Shown here: positions 7,757-15,257 of the stretch, one piece after another | Layout of the letters: every line of letters starts with the position of its first letter | How positions within the stretch are numbered: position 1 is the stretch's first letter | Origin: SVEL01 sp045126475 | GTDB lineage: Bacteria > Bacillota > Clostridia > Lachnospirales > Lachnospiraceae | Assembly: GCA_045126475.1 (NCBI GenBank) | Contig: JBGVOL010000092.1 | Location: 1-16,358 of the forward strand | DNA: 16,358 bases | Direction of reading: 5' to 3' | The notes under the pieces: generated by a model | What the model was told of the DNA's origin: nothing | The model's input: only the letters and a program-made list of their open reading frames with translations | Database searches by the model: none | Made by a program: the position numbers and the translations under genes

Positions 7757-8809
7757 ATGAGTGAAGGAAAATATGTAGCATATGTTGGTTCATATACCCA
7801 TGGAAAAGCAAAGGGAATTACAATCTGTGATGTTGACGTTGAAAACGGTGTATTTATCCCAAGGAAAGAGGTTGAGGTATCCAATCCGTCCTACTTAAGA
7901 ATAGCGAATAACGGAGAGTTTTTATATTCCGTGTCTGATTTGGGAATATCATCTTTTAAGATTCTTGATGACGGTGACCTTGAGTTTGTCAATCTTGGCT
8001 CGATTAACGGAATGAGAGCATGTCATATAAGTGTTGATAAGGAAGATAAGTTTATCTATACGGCAGGTTACCATGACGGTAAGGCTTCTGTTGTGAGAAT
8101 CAATGGTGACGGAAGTGTTGGTGAGCTTACGGCGGAGGTGTTCCATAAAGGAATGGGCAGCATTGCCGAGAGAAATTTCCGACCACATATTACATGTACA
8201 AGACTTACTCCTGATTCAAAGTATCTTGTTGCCTGTGATGTGGGAATTGACCAGGTTAAGATTTACAGCTTCGACCATGTGACGGGTGCAATCCAGCTTG
8301 TGGATATCTTAAGATGCGAGCTTAATTCAGCACCGAGAAGTATGCTGTTTAGTCCTGACGGAAAATATGCATATCTTATCTGTCAGCTGATGAATTGTGT
8401 AAATGTCTACAAGTACAGTTCAGATACGGGACATCCGGAATTTGAGCAGATTCAGCAGATAAGCACACTGGGAAAGAGTTACAATGATAAGAGTGCAGCG
8501 GCATCACTTAGATTTACAAGTGACGGTAAGCATTTATTTGTTTCAAATGCAGGAGATAATTCAGTTGCACTGTTTAAGAGGGATGAGGAAAGCGGTCTTC
8601 TTGAGAAGAAATGCGTTCTTCCTATAAGCGGAGACTATCCAAAGCAGTTGTGTGTATTCCCTGATGACAGACATCTTGCATGTATGAATCATGAATCGAA
8701 CTCTATCACATTTTTTGAGGTTGATTATGAGAAGGGACTTCTGGTTATGCATGGCAATCCTGTAGAAATTCAGACGCCTAATGTAGCAGTCATTACAAAA
8801 CTTAAATAG
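7757..8809 (+). CDS. Lactonase-family seven-bladed beta-propeller protein
   Basis: Belongs to the family of YbhE-type 6-phosphogluconolactonase, which hydrolyses 6-phosphogluconolactone in the pentose phosphate pathway. The 350 residues have no signal peptide. They show the N-terminal YVGSYT...GI strand (9-21), NPSYL (43-47), RPH (142-144) and repeated SPDGKYAYL-like propeller strands. Several positions that are usually conserved differ: PRS (193-195) where PRH is typical, ICQL (208-211) where VNEL is typical, and RPHIT (142-146) where PHAH is typical. The propeller fold is clear, but lactonase activity is doubtful, so I give no symbol. It has its own promoter (7677-7705), an excellent GGAGG site and a terminator, so it is probably monocistronic. 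Confidence 0.82.
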   Translation: MSEGKYVAYVGSYTHGKAKGITICDVDVENGVFIPRKEVEVSNPSYLRIANNGEFLYSVSDLGISSFKILDDGDLEFVNLGSINGMRACHISVDKEDKFIYTAGYHDGKASVVRINGDGSVGELTAEVFHKGMGSIAERNFRPHITCTRLTPDSKYLVACDVGIDQVKIYSFDHVTGAIQLVDILRCELNSAPRSMLFSPDGKYAYLICQLMNCVNVYKYSSDTGHPEFEQIQQISTLGKSYNDKSAAASLRFTSDGKHLFVSNAGDNSVALFKRDEESGLLEKKCVLPISGDYPKQLCVFPDDRHLACMNHESNSITFFEVDYEKGLLVMHGNPVEIQTPNVAVITKLK

Positions 8810-8815
8810 TTTATC

Positions 8816-8851
8816 AAAGGCCTCGGAAAAAGATTCTGAGGTCTTTTTATT
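8816..8851 (+). terminator. Rho-independent terminator after the lactonase gene
   Basis: A 13-bp stem (8816-8828 with 8834-8846, two G-U pairs) with loop AAAGA is followed by a T-rich tract. It begins 6 bases after the lactonase-family stop codon and ends only about 10 bases before the folC ribosome site (GGAG, 8862-8865). Confidence 0.88.
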
Positions 8852-8875
8852 AAATCTAATCGGAGATATGACATT

Positions 8876-10171
8876 ATGGATTTTATTCAGGCAAAAAAAA
8901 GAGTAGACAGTTTAAATAAATTTGGAAGTGTCTTGGGACTTGAAAATATTAGAGAGCTTTTAAGACGCCTTGGCAATCCCCAGGAGAAACTTAAAGTAAT
9001 CCACGTTGCGGGTACAAACGGAAAAGGTTCTGTCATTGCATATCTGTCTTCGGTGCTTACAGAAGCGGGATATAAGGTGGGAAAATACACTTCTCCCGTT
9101 GTTTTTGAATATCTGGAAAAATATCAGATAAATAATCAGAATATATCGGAGGAGGATTTTACAGATATTTCCACAAAGGTTATGGATGCCGGAGAGAGCA
9201 TGGAAAAAGAAGGATGCGGTCAGCCTACGGTGTTTGAGGTGGAAACCGCCATGGCATTTGAACTTTTCCTACAAAAGGGATGTGATATAGCACTCATAGA
9301 GACAGGAATGGGAGGAGATACCGACGCCACAAACGTGTGCAGCAGTGTCATTGCAAGTGTTCTGGTTTCCATAAGCTATGACCATATGCAGTTTTTGGGA
9401 AATACATTAAAAGAGATTGCAGGTCATAAGGCGGGAATAATCAAAAAGGGCTGTCCTGTGATTGTGAGCAGGCAGTCTGAAGAGGTTCTCGAAACCGTAA
9501 AGAACCATGCCGGGGAATTGGATGCTCCCGTTATCATTGCAGGAAGCGGGGAAACGGAACGCCCGTTTTCATACACGGCGTATGACGGTACGGTTTATGG
9601 CGGAATTGAGCCGGGACTTAAGGGAATCTGGCAGATAAAAAATGCCTGCACAGCCATTGAAACCATAGAGGTCATGAGAAACGCAGGATATAATATTTCC
9701 GTGGAGGCTGTAAGAAAGGGCATAAAGAACACTGTATGGCACGGAAGATTTGAAAAAATATGCAGCGAACCTTGTATTATAACAGACGGAGCCCATAATC
9801 CCGATGCGGCAAAAATGCTGAGAGAGACTATTGACAGAGACTATCCTGATACACAGTTTGTCTATATAATGGGAGTTCTGGGAGATAAGGACTTTTCAAA
9901 GGTTATAGAATACATGGTAGACAGGGCAGTGAAAATATATACGGTTACACCGGATAACACCCGCGCCCTTTCGGCAGACAAGCTGGCAGAAGCAGTCAGC
10001 AGGATTAATGCAAATGTGGAAGCTGTAAGTGCGGTGGAGGAAGCACTTGACAAGGCGGTGGAAGAATATGATAAAATACGGGGGAAAAAGGCCATACTGG
10101 CATTTGGCTCATTGTCATACCTTGGTACGCTGACGGACAGTGTGAATAAAAAATATAGAAATAGAGGATAG
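8876..10171 (+). CDS. folC: Folylpolyglutamate synthase / dihydrofolate synthase (FolC)
   Basis: Adds glutamate to dihydropteroate to make dihydrofolate, and lengthens the polyglutamate tail of folates, using ATP. The 431 residues match the Mur-ligase-like family. The ATP-binding loop is VAGTNGKGS (44-52). TGMGGDTDATN (143-153), SYDHMQFLG (167-174), HKAGIIK (184-190) and the later DGAHNPDAA follow in order. The ATG has GGAG 10 bases upstream. folP starts 5 bases after the stop, so the two are co-transcribed. No promoter fits between the upstream terminator and this gene, so expression must start upstream or depend on read-through. Whether one or both activities are present cannot be told from the sequence. 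Confidence 0.95.
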   Translation: MDFIQAKKRVDSLNKFGSVLGLENIRELLRRLGNPQEKLKVIHVAGTNGKGSVIAYLSSVLTEAGYKVGKYTSPVVFEYLEKYQINNQNISEEDFTDISTKVMDAGESMEKEGCGQPTVFEVETAMAFELFLQKGCDIALIETGMGGDTDATNVCSSVIASVLVSISYDHMQFLGNTLKEIAGHKAGIIKKGCPVIVSRQSEEVLETVKNHAGELDAPVIIAGSGETERPFSYTAYDGTVYGGIEPGLKGIWQIKNACTAIETIEVMRNAGYNISVEAVRKGIKNTVWHGRFEKICSEPCIITDGAHNPDAAKMLRETIDRDYPDTQFVYIMGVLGDKDFSKVIEYMVDRAVKIYTVTPDNTRALSADKLAEAVSRINANVEAVSAVEEALDKAVEEYDKIRGKKAILAFGSLSYLGTLTDSVNKKYRNRG

Positions 10172-10176
10172 CAGAT

Positions 10177-10989
10177 ATGATTATAGGTAAAAAAGAGTTT
10201 GACTTGGAAAACGACGTGTATGTAATGGGAATTCTCAATGTTACGCCGGATTCATTTTCTGACGGCGGAAAGTGGAACAGCATGGATAAAGCCCTTGTTC
10301 ATACAGAGGAAATGATAAAGGACGGAGCCTCTATTATAGATATAGGAGGGGAATCCACAAGGCCGGGATATATCCATGTAACCGAATCGGAGGAGGCAGA
10401 GAGGGTTGTACCGTTTATTGAAAAGATAAAAAAGGAATTTGACGTACCTGTTTCAATCGACACATACAAGGCGAGCGTTGCAAAGGCTGCATTGGATGCA
10501 GGTGCAGACATGATAAATGATATATGGGGCTTTAAGGGTGATACGCAAATGGCTCCTCTGGCAGCAGAGTACAATGTACCGTGCTGTATTATGCATAACC
10601 GTGATATAAAGGTAAAGCCATATGTGAATCTTATGGAGGATGTGATTAATGACCTGAAGGAATGTATAAATATAGGCATTTCGGCAGGCGTAAGTATGGA
10701 AAAGCTAATCACAGATCCGGGAATCGGTTTTGGAAAAACACTTGAGGACAACCTTAAGGTAATGAAACATCTTGAGGAAATTAAGAAACTGGGATGCCCT
10801 GTACTTCTCGGAACATCAAGAAAATCAATGATTGGTCTTACACTGGATCTTCCTGTAGATGAGAGAGTGGAAGGAACCATAGCAACATCAGTTCTTGGCG
10901 TTATGAAAGGATGCTCGATTATAAGAGTACATGATGTGGAGGAAAACTACAGAGCGATAAAGATGACACAGGCGATGATTAATGCCTGA
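10177..10989 (+). CDS. folP: Dihydropteroate synthase (FolP)
   Basis: Joins p-aminobenzoate to hydroxymethyl-dihydropterin pyrophosphate, giving dihydropteroate; this is the target of sulfonamides. The 270-residue TIM barrel has the motifs in order: NVTPDSFSDGG (21-31), GGESTRPG (57-64), SIDTYKAS (93-100), NDIWG (114-118), MHNR (139-142), DPGIGFGK (180-187), SRKSMIG (214-220) and RVHDV (250-254). The sulfonamide-contact loops (SFSDGG, STRPG) look like the sensitive wild type, without insertions. It lies 5 bases after folC, which uses its product. The pterin-side enzymes FolB and FolK are encoded 2 kb away on the other strand. Confidence 0.96.
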   Translation: MIIGKKEFDLENDVYVMGILNVTPDSFSDGGKWNSMDKALVHTEEMIKDGASIIDIGGESTRPGYIHVTESEEAERVVPFIEKIKKEFDVPVSIDTYKASVAKAALDAGADMINDIWGFKGDTQMAPLAAEYNVPCCIMHNRDIKVKPYVNLMEDVINDLKECINIGISAGVSMEKLITDPGIGFGKTLEDNLKVMKHLEEIKKLGCPVLLGTSRKSMIGLTLDLPVDERVEGTIATSVLGVMKGCSIIRVHDVEENYRAIKMTQAMINA

Positions 10990-11006
10990 GCGCATGGGAG
11001 GACAGG

Positions 11007-12032
11007 ATGAGAAGAAAAAAGAAAATAACCATTGCCGTGTGGACCGCGGTAATACTTATTATTGCAGGCTTGTCTGTCTATGGAGTTATTAGCAGCAGAT
11101 TCAGATACAATAAAGAGGGCGAAGTAGGAAATACAACAGGAAATCTCTATAATGGGGGACTTTTCTGTGAATACAAGGGATATGTATATTTTGCAAACCC
11201 GGCGGACGATAATTCTCTTTACAGAATGAAGGCGGATGGAACAGAGCCTGAGAAACTTCATACAGATTCGGTTTCCTATATTCAGGTTGTCAATGATTAC
11301 ATTTACTATGTGCGTCTCAATAAAACAAGCGCAGATATTGTCCTGAGGGGTCAGCCCTATGGCATATTCCGTCTGGAAATCGGTGATGACAAGGCTGAGA
11401 AGGTGTACAGCGGCCTTGTAAAGAGTATGTGTCTTTGCGGAAATTATATTTATTTTCAGGCATATGATGATAAAAACCTTATTCAGTTAAAGAGAGTAAA
11501 GGTAGACGGTGAGGAACTGAAGACATTGTCAGATAAGGACTACTTACCGCTTGCAGTGTGGAAGAATGACATTTATTTTCCGGAGGTGGAGGACGGATAT
11601 TATCTGAAGAGGCTTGAAGTCGGAAAGGACAGGATTGCCACAGCATATGAAGGCAATTTCTATATGCCGTCATTTATAAACGGATATATGTACTATATTG
11701 ATCTTAATAATAATATGAAGCTTTCAAGAATAAGTTTTGCCACTGATAAGGCGGAGGTTCTTGATGAGGGAAGATGCATCAATTTTAATATCAGTGAAGA
11801 CGGAAAGACAATCTACTATCAGTTGGAAGATAAGGATGAACACAGGCTTTGCCGTATGCAGTCGGACGGGTATAATAAGGTAACGGTTGCGGCGGGAGAT
11901 TTCTGTAATGTCCATATAACAAAAGACTACACCTACTTTTATAAATTAGCAGGTGTAGACGAAAAAATATTATATCGAATTAAAAATAGCGGAAACACAA
12001 TACAGGAGGTTAATTTCGAGGTGGCAGATTAA
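11007..12032 (+). CDS. Membrane-anchored DUF5050 beta-propeller protein
   Basis: A 341-residue protein with a basic N-terminus (RRKKK, 2-6) and one hydrophobic segment (about 7-29) without a clear cleavage site, so it is probably anchored with the rest outside the cell. The extracellular part has repeated units of the form YIYYxx...LYRMKxDG...KL, the pattern of DUF5050/TolB-like propellers; the first contains GNLYNGGLFCEYKGYVYF (about 45-62). No catalytic residues are recognisable. A GGGAGG site lies 5 bases before the ATG and folP ends 17 bases upstream, so it is likely the last gene of the folC-folP unit. Its last 23 bases overlap the end of the folB-folK fusion on the other strand. The link to folate is positional only. 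Confidence 0.8.
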   Translation: MRRKKKITIAVWTAVILIIAGLSVYGVISSRFRYNKEGEVGNTTGNLYNGGLFCEYKGYVYFANPADDNSLYRMKADGTEPEKLHTDSVSYIQVVNDYIYYVRLNKTSADIVLRGQPYGIFRLEIGDDKAEKVYSGLVKSMCLCGNYIYFQAYDDKNLIQLKRVKVDGEELKTLSDKDYLPLAVWKNDIYFPEVEDGYYLKRLEVGKDRIATAYEGNFYMPSFINGYMYYIDLNNNMKLSRISFATDKAEVLDEGRCINFNISEDGKTIYYQLEDKDEHRLCRMQSDGYNKVTVAAGDFCNVHITKDYTYFYKLAGVDEKILYRIKNSGNTIQEVNFEVAD

Positions 12033-12831
12033 GCATCATTTCGTGGATGCTTGTCCGGTATACAGGGTGTATGTGATTTGGTGCTATCTGGTTAAGCGGA
12101 ATCAGAACAAAATCACGGTTTTTCATATCAGGATGTGGAATTGTAAGAGTATCATCATCAATAATGATATCATCATACAATAAAATGTCCAAGTCAAGAG
12201 TGCGGGGTCCCCAGTGGACTGACCGTACTCTGTTTGCTTCTGCCTCGATTTTATGGAGAAAATCAAGGAGCATCTTTGGTGAGTAGAGGGTCTGCACTTT
12301 TATGACTGCATTGAGAAAATCCGCCTGTTCGGTGTAACCGTACGGCTTGGTGACAATGAAATCCGAAGCTTTGTCTACGATACACATTGTATCGGAATTG
12401 ATTTTTGTGATGGCATCATTGAGATATTCTTCCGAGTCTCCCATATTAGAGCCGAGTGCGATATAAGCGCTGTGCCAGCCACGGGAAATATTAACAGATA
12501 CTGTCTTAAGGGGAAGTCCTATAGGTGCCCAGGGCTTCTTTATCTCCAAATCAATTTTTTGTATGATTGGATATGAAAGAAGCATGTCATTTACGAGATT
12601 CTCAGCAACAGCCTCAATAAGCTTAAATGTGTGTGCCTGCATATATTCGGTTATGTATGCACATACAGATGCATAATCAATGGAGTAATCAAGGCAGTCG
12701 GTAAGGCCGGCTCTGGAAGTGTCCGTGTAGAGATAGGCACAGACAAGAAACTTCTGACCGAGTTGGTTTTCTGCCGACAAAACACCATGCTTTGCGTATA
12801 TTTCCAAATCTTCAATCTTAATGTAATCCAT
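12010..12831 (-). CDS. folK: Bifunctional dihydroneopterin aldolase / HPPK (FolB-FolK fusion)
   Basis: Carries two consecutive steps of folate synthesis: the aldolase forms hydroxymethyl-dihydropterin and the kinase pyrophosphorylates it for FolP. The 273 residues split cleanly. FolB covers about 1-117, with GVLSAENQLGQKF (16-28, including Glu21) and the lysine stretch EIKKP (96-100). FolK covers about 121-273, with YIALGSNMGD (123-132), WGPRTLDLDILLYDD (207-221, metal-binding Asp213 and Asp215) and PHPDMKNRDFVLIPL (232-246). AGGAGG (12837-12842) lies 5 bases before the ATG, fixing the start. The gene has its own promoter at 12857-12885. It converges on the folC-folP unit and overlaps the DUF5050 gene tail by 23 bases. 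The fusion is known in several bacteria. Confidence 0.94.
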   Translation of the reverse strand: MDYIKIEDLEIYAKHGVLSAENQLGQKFLVCAYLYTDTSRAGLTDCLDYSIDYASVCAYITEYMQAHTFKLIEAVAENLVNDMLLSYPIIQKIDLEIKKPWAPIGLPLKTVSVNISRGWHSAYIALGSNMGDSEEYLNDAITKINSDTMCIVDKASDFIVTKPYGYTEQADFLNAVIKVQTLYSPKMLLDFLHKIEAEANRVRSVHWGPRTLDLDILLYDDIIIDDDTLTIPHPDMKNRDFVLIPLNQIAPNHIHPVYRTSIHEMMLNLPPRN

Positions 12832-12856
12832 ATTTGCCTCCTAACATATATATGAT

Positions 12857-12885
12857 ATTTTAAGTCTTTGAGACAAATATTACAA
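12857..12885 (-). promoter_or_regulatory. Promoter of the folB-folK fusion
   Basis: On the minus strand, -35 TTGTAA (12880-12885) and -10 TAAAAT (12857-12862) are 17 bases apart. The start would be near 12850, leaving a leader of only about 19 bases that contains AGGAGG, too short for a riboswitch. Confidence 0.62.
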
Positions 12886-12907
12886 GGAAAATTTAAAGAA
12901 TAACATG

Positions 12908-12937
12908 TTGACAATGAATAGTGGCGAATGTTATCAT
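12908..12937 (+). promoter_or_regulatory. Promoter of the DegV-family gene
   Basis: -35 TTGACA (12908-12913) is perfect and -10 TATCAT (12932-12937) has one mismatch; spacing is 18 bases. The start would be near 12944, giving a leader of about 77 bases. Its only structure I see is a weak 6-bp AAAGAG/CTCTTT stem around 12962-12980. Confidence 0.6.
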
Positions 12938-13020
12938 AAGTAGTAATGGAAACTAGATTTAAAAGAGTTAAATTCTCTTTCAGGAGTTATTTAAGATAGC
13001 CGGAAGGAAAGGTGCATATT

Positions 13021-13866
13021 ATGAAGTACAAAATAGTGGCAGACAGTTGCTGTGATATGAGTAAATCAAACGGTGTATACGGAAGTGTTGAGCTTATTCC
13101 GCTGACACTGTATCTTGAGGATAAAGAATATATTGATGATAAGACTTTTAATCAGCAGGAATTCATCAGGCATGTAAGCGAGTCAAAGGATTGTGCAAGG
13201 TCTGCATGCCCTTCACCGGAGATGTTTATGAATGCATATGAAGGAGACTATGACTGTGTATTTGTTGTTACGCTTTCTGCAAACTTAAGCGGCTGCTACA
13301 ATAGTGCCATGACGGGAAGAAATATGTACTATGAGGAGCACCCGGATGATAAGAAGAAGATTCATGTTTTTGATTCGTGTTCAGCATCATGCGGAGAGGG
13401 CAATATCGCACAGAAAATTTTTGAGATTGCAGAGCGCGGTGCCTCATTTGAAGAGATAGTTAAGGAAGTAGATGAGTACAAGTTTGAAATGAAAACATAC
13501 TTTGTCATAGAGACACTTGAACCTTTAAGAAAAAACGGACGTCTTTCAAATCTTAAAGCACTTGTGGCAACGGTGTTAAATATAAAGCCGGTTATGAGCG
13601 CAACAGATGACGGAGTTATAATACAGCTTGATCAGGCAAGGGGAATGGAACGCTCAATTAAGAAGATGATTGCCTATATTGCTGAGAATACAAAAAACAT
13701 TGAGCAGAAGGTTCTTGCCATATCTCATGTAAATTGTCTTGAAAGAGCCAAGTGGGTTAAGGAAGAGATAATGAAGGTTGCAAAATTTAAGGATATTACC
13801 ATAGCAGATACTGCAGGCATTGCCACACTTTATGCAAATGATGGCGGAATAATTATTGCCGTTTAG
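13021..13866 (+). CDS. DegV-family fatty-acid-binding protein
   Basis: DegV proteins bind a fatty acid in a deep pocket. In many Firmicutes they act as FakB, presenting fatty acids to the kinase FakA so that exogenous fatty acids enter phospholipids. The 281 residues show the family landmarks: an N-terminal VADSCCDM strand (6-13), SACPSP (61-66), the pocket segment SANLSGCYNSA (86-96), KNGRLS (171-176) and the C-terminal ANDGGIIIAV (272-281). I chose the ATG at 13021, where AAAGG sits 8 bases upstream; a GTG at 13012 would add three residues. No fakA is in the window, so ligand and partner are inferred from family only. The gene appears monocistronic, with its own promoter and a terminator 38 bases past the stop. 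Confidence 0.9.
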   Translation: MKYKIVADSCCDMSKSNGVYGSVELIPLTLYLEDKEYIDDKTFNQQEFIRHVSESKDCARSACPSPEMFMNAYEGDYDCVFVVTLSANLSGCYNSAMTGRNMYYEEHPDDKKKIHVFDSCSASCGEGNIAQKIFEIAERGASFEEIVKEVDEYKFEMKTYFVIETLEPLRKNGRLSNLKALVATVLNIKPVMSATDDGVIIQLDQARGMERSIKKMIAYIAENTKNIEQKVLAISHVNCLERAKWVKEEIMKVAKFKDITIADTAGIATLYANDGGIIIAV

Positions 13867-13870
13867 GACA

Positions 13871-13879
13871 TGATATAAT
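13871..13879 (+). promoter_or_regulatory. Possible extended -10 promoter before the DHH gene
   Basis: TGATATAAT combines an extended TG with a perfect TATAAT (13874-13879). No good -35 lies 16-18 bases upstream. The start would be near 13886, exactly at the first arm of the double hairpin that follows. It may be a chance match in A/T-rich DNA. Confidence 0.35.
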
Positions 13880-13885
13880 TGTAAT

Positions 13886-13931
13886 GAGGGATAAATTCCC
13901 TCTAAAAAGGGGGAGAAAATCCCTCTTTTTT
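13886..13931 (+). terminator. Tandem hairpins ending in a rho-independent terminator
   Basis: The first hairpin is GAGGGA (13886-13891), loop TAAAT, TCCCTC (13897-13902). The second is AAAAAGGGGG (13904-13913), a 7-base loop, then CCCTCTTTTT (13921-13930) with one G-U pair and one more T. TCCCTC recurs at 13920-13925, so the first GAGGGA can pair with either copy. The second hairpin is a convincing degV terminator; the first could compete with it. Confidence 0.75.
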
Positions 13932-13981
13932 GTTGTAAAATGTAAAAGCTTGCAGAAACAGAAAGGGTAAAGGTATGAATA

Positions 13982-14983
13982 ATGGGTAAATTGCAGGAGA
14001 TTATTTCAAATATATCATCCGACAGGGTTTTTATACAAACTCACAACTTCCCGGATCCCGATGCAATATCAAGTGCATTCGGGTTACAGTATCTTCTTAA
14101 AATAAACGGCATTGAGTCAGTAATATGTTATAAGGGAAAAATTGACAGATACAATACAAGGAAGATGATGGAATTATTTGAAATATCAGCAGTTAATGTT
14201 GATAAAATGGGGGAAGAACTGGAAGGTAAGGAGATAATACTTATTGATGCTCAGAAGAAAAGCGGAAATACTTACGATTTAGACGGGGATGAAATTATAA
14301 GTATAGACCACCATCCGATTTTTGAACATGTTGATTATGTATATTCAGACATAAGAAGTGATGTGGGAGCATGTGCATCGATTATTGCATCTTATTTTGT
14401 AGAGAATGATATTGATATTCCCATTAATGTGGCAACAGCACTTTTGTATGGAATAAAAATTGATACTGCACAGATGACAAGAGGTGTCTCAAAACTGGAC
14501 CTTGATATGTTTTATAAGCTGTTTTTCAAGGCTGACAAAGAAAAAATAGCATTTCTTGAGGCGAATTCAGTGCAGCTTGAGGATTTAAAGGCATACGGAA
14601 GCGCAATCGAGACAATAAGTGTTGAGGAATGTGTCAGCTTTGCAAATACAGGTGAGGACTGCCCGGAGGCATTAATCGCTGAAATTGCGGATTTTATGAT
14701 TGAACTTAAAGATGTCTACTTCAGTGTTGTGTATTCGGTGAGAAAAGAAGGCATAAAAATATCTGCCAGAAGTGAAAGCCACAGCGGATGTCATGCGGGA
14801 GAGATAGTAATAGAAGCGCTGGAAGGACTTGGAACAGGCGGTGGCCACATTACCATGGCCGGAGGATATGTATCATTAAAAAACAGGCAGGAGACGGCAG
14901 AAGAACTGATACATATGATAAAAGAAAAATTTAAGGAAATTGCATCGAAGTATATGAAAAAAGAATTACGGAAAATTGTATAG
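13982..14983 (+). CDS. DHH/DHHA1-family phosphoesterase (NrnA-like)
   Basis: DHH/DHHA1 enzymes of this group are metal-dependent phosphoesterases; relatives degrade 2-5-mer RNA, pAp or cyclic dinucleotide products. The 333 residues carry all four DHH motifs: HNFPDPD (21-27), Asp89 (LIDAQ), the signature DHH (109-111) and Asp161 (IKIDTAQ). A C-terminal DHHA1 domain has the substrate loop GGGH (286-289) followed by AGGY. The N-terminus starts directly with the first Rossmann strand, so there are no sensor or membrane domains as in GdpP. Length is close to NrnA (about 310-320). An AAAGG lies about 8 bases before the ATG. A double hairpin region precedes it and a strong terminator follows. Which substrate it prefers is not evident. 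Confidence 0.88.
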   Translation: MGKLQEIISNISSDRVFIQTHNFPDPDAISSAFGLQYLLKINGIESVICYKGKIDRYNTRKMMELFEISAVNVDKMGEELEGKEIILIDAQKKSGNTYDLDGDEIISIDHHPIFEHVDYVYSDIRSDVGACASIIASYFVENDIDIPINVATALLYGIKIDTAQMTRGVSKLDLDMFYKLFFKADKEKIAFLEANSVQLEDLKAYGSAIETISVEECVSFANTGEDCPEALIAEIADFMIELKDVYFSVVYSVRKEGIKISARSESHSGCHAGEIVIEALEGLGTGGGHITMAGGYVSLKNRQETAEELIHMIKEKFKEIASKYMKKELRKIV

Positions 14984-14987
14984 ATAA

Positions 14988-15019
14988 ATAAAAACGCACT
15001 CATCTGAGTGCGTTTTTAT
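14988..15019. terminator. Bidirectional rho-independent terminator
   Basis: A perfect 14-bp stem (14988-15001 with 15006-15019) closes on a 4-base loop, with an A-run on one side and a T-run on the other. It can stop both the DHH gene on plus, 4 bases after its stop codon, and the tRNA transcript on minus, 7 bases after its 3' end. Confidence 0.93.
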
Positions 15020-15026
15020 GTTAAAG

Positions 15027-15097
15027 AGCTTCCAATCGGAATCGAACCGATAACTGGACATTACGAGTGACCTGTTTTGCCGTTGAACTATGGAAGC
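15027..15097 (-). tRNA. tRNA-Thr(CGU)
   Basis: A 71-base cloverleaf: acceptor GCTTCCA/TGGAAGC, D arm GTTC/AAAC with loop AACGGCA, anticodon arm GGTCA-CTCGTAA-TGTCC, 4-base variable loop, T arm ATCGG/CCGAT with loop TTCGATT, and discriminator T. The anticodon CGT reads ACG (Thr). The G1-C72 and C2-G71 pairs fit threonine identity. CCA is not encoded. Two stem positions are mismatched: 13-22 (C-A) and 29-41 (T-T). It has its own promoter and terminator, which argues for a working gene. Confidence 0.93.
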
Positions 15098-15112
15098 GAA
15101 CCAGCATACAAT

Positions 15113-15141
15113 ATCTTATAAAAAAAAGTTGATTATGTCAA
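15113..15141 (-). promoter_or_regulatory. Promoter of tRNA-Thr
   Basis: On the minus strand, -35 TTGACA (15136-15141) and -10 TAAGAT (15113-15118) are 17 bases apart. The start would be about 9 bases before the tRNA 5' end. Confidence 0.65.
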
Positions 15142-15165
15142 GTTTTAAAAGTATTAAATTTCTGC

Positions 15166-15193
15166 TTGCTTTTTTTTATTATTGTGATATTAT
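15166..15193 (+). promoter_or_regulatory. Promoter of asd
   Basis: -35 TTGCTT (15166-15171) and an extended -10 TGATATTAT (15185-15193, hexamer TATTAT) have 16-base spacing. The start would be near 15200, giving a leader of about 58 bases. It lies back to back with the tRNA-Thr promoter. Confidence 0.6.
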
Positions 15194-15202
15194 ATAACAC
15201 AT

Positions 15203-15224
15203 GTGACGGACAAATGACCGCCAC
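15203..15224 (+). other. Small stem-loop at the start of the asd leader
   Basis: GTGACGG (15203-15209) can pair with CCGCCAC (15218-15224) with one A-C mismatch around an 8-base loop. It would form the first bases of the asd transcript. It might stabilise the mRNA 5' end; it is too small for a known riboswitch. Confidence 0.35.
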
Positions 15225-15257
15225 AGACGAACAAAATGTGATAGGAGAAATGAAGAC

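Noticed and set aside
10299..10880. A 193-codon minus-strand frame inside folP.
   Set aside because: It is opposite a fully conserved folP sequence and its composition is that of an antisense shadow (Ser/Ile-rich, no motif).
15194..15257. A lysine riboswitch or T-box before asd.
   Set aside because: The leader is only about 58 bases and has just one small imperfect stem; both elements need well over 150 bases.
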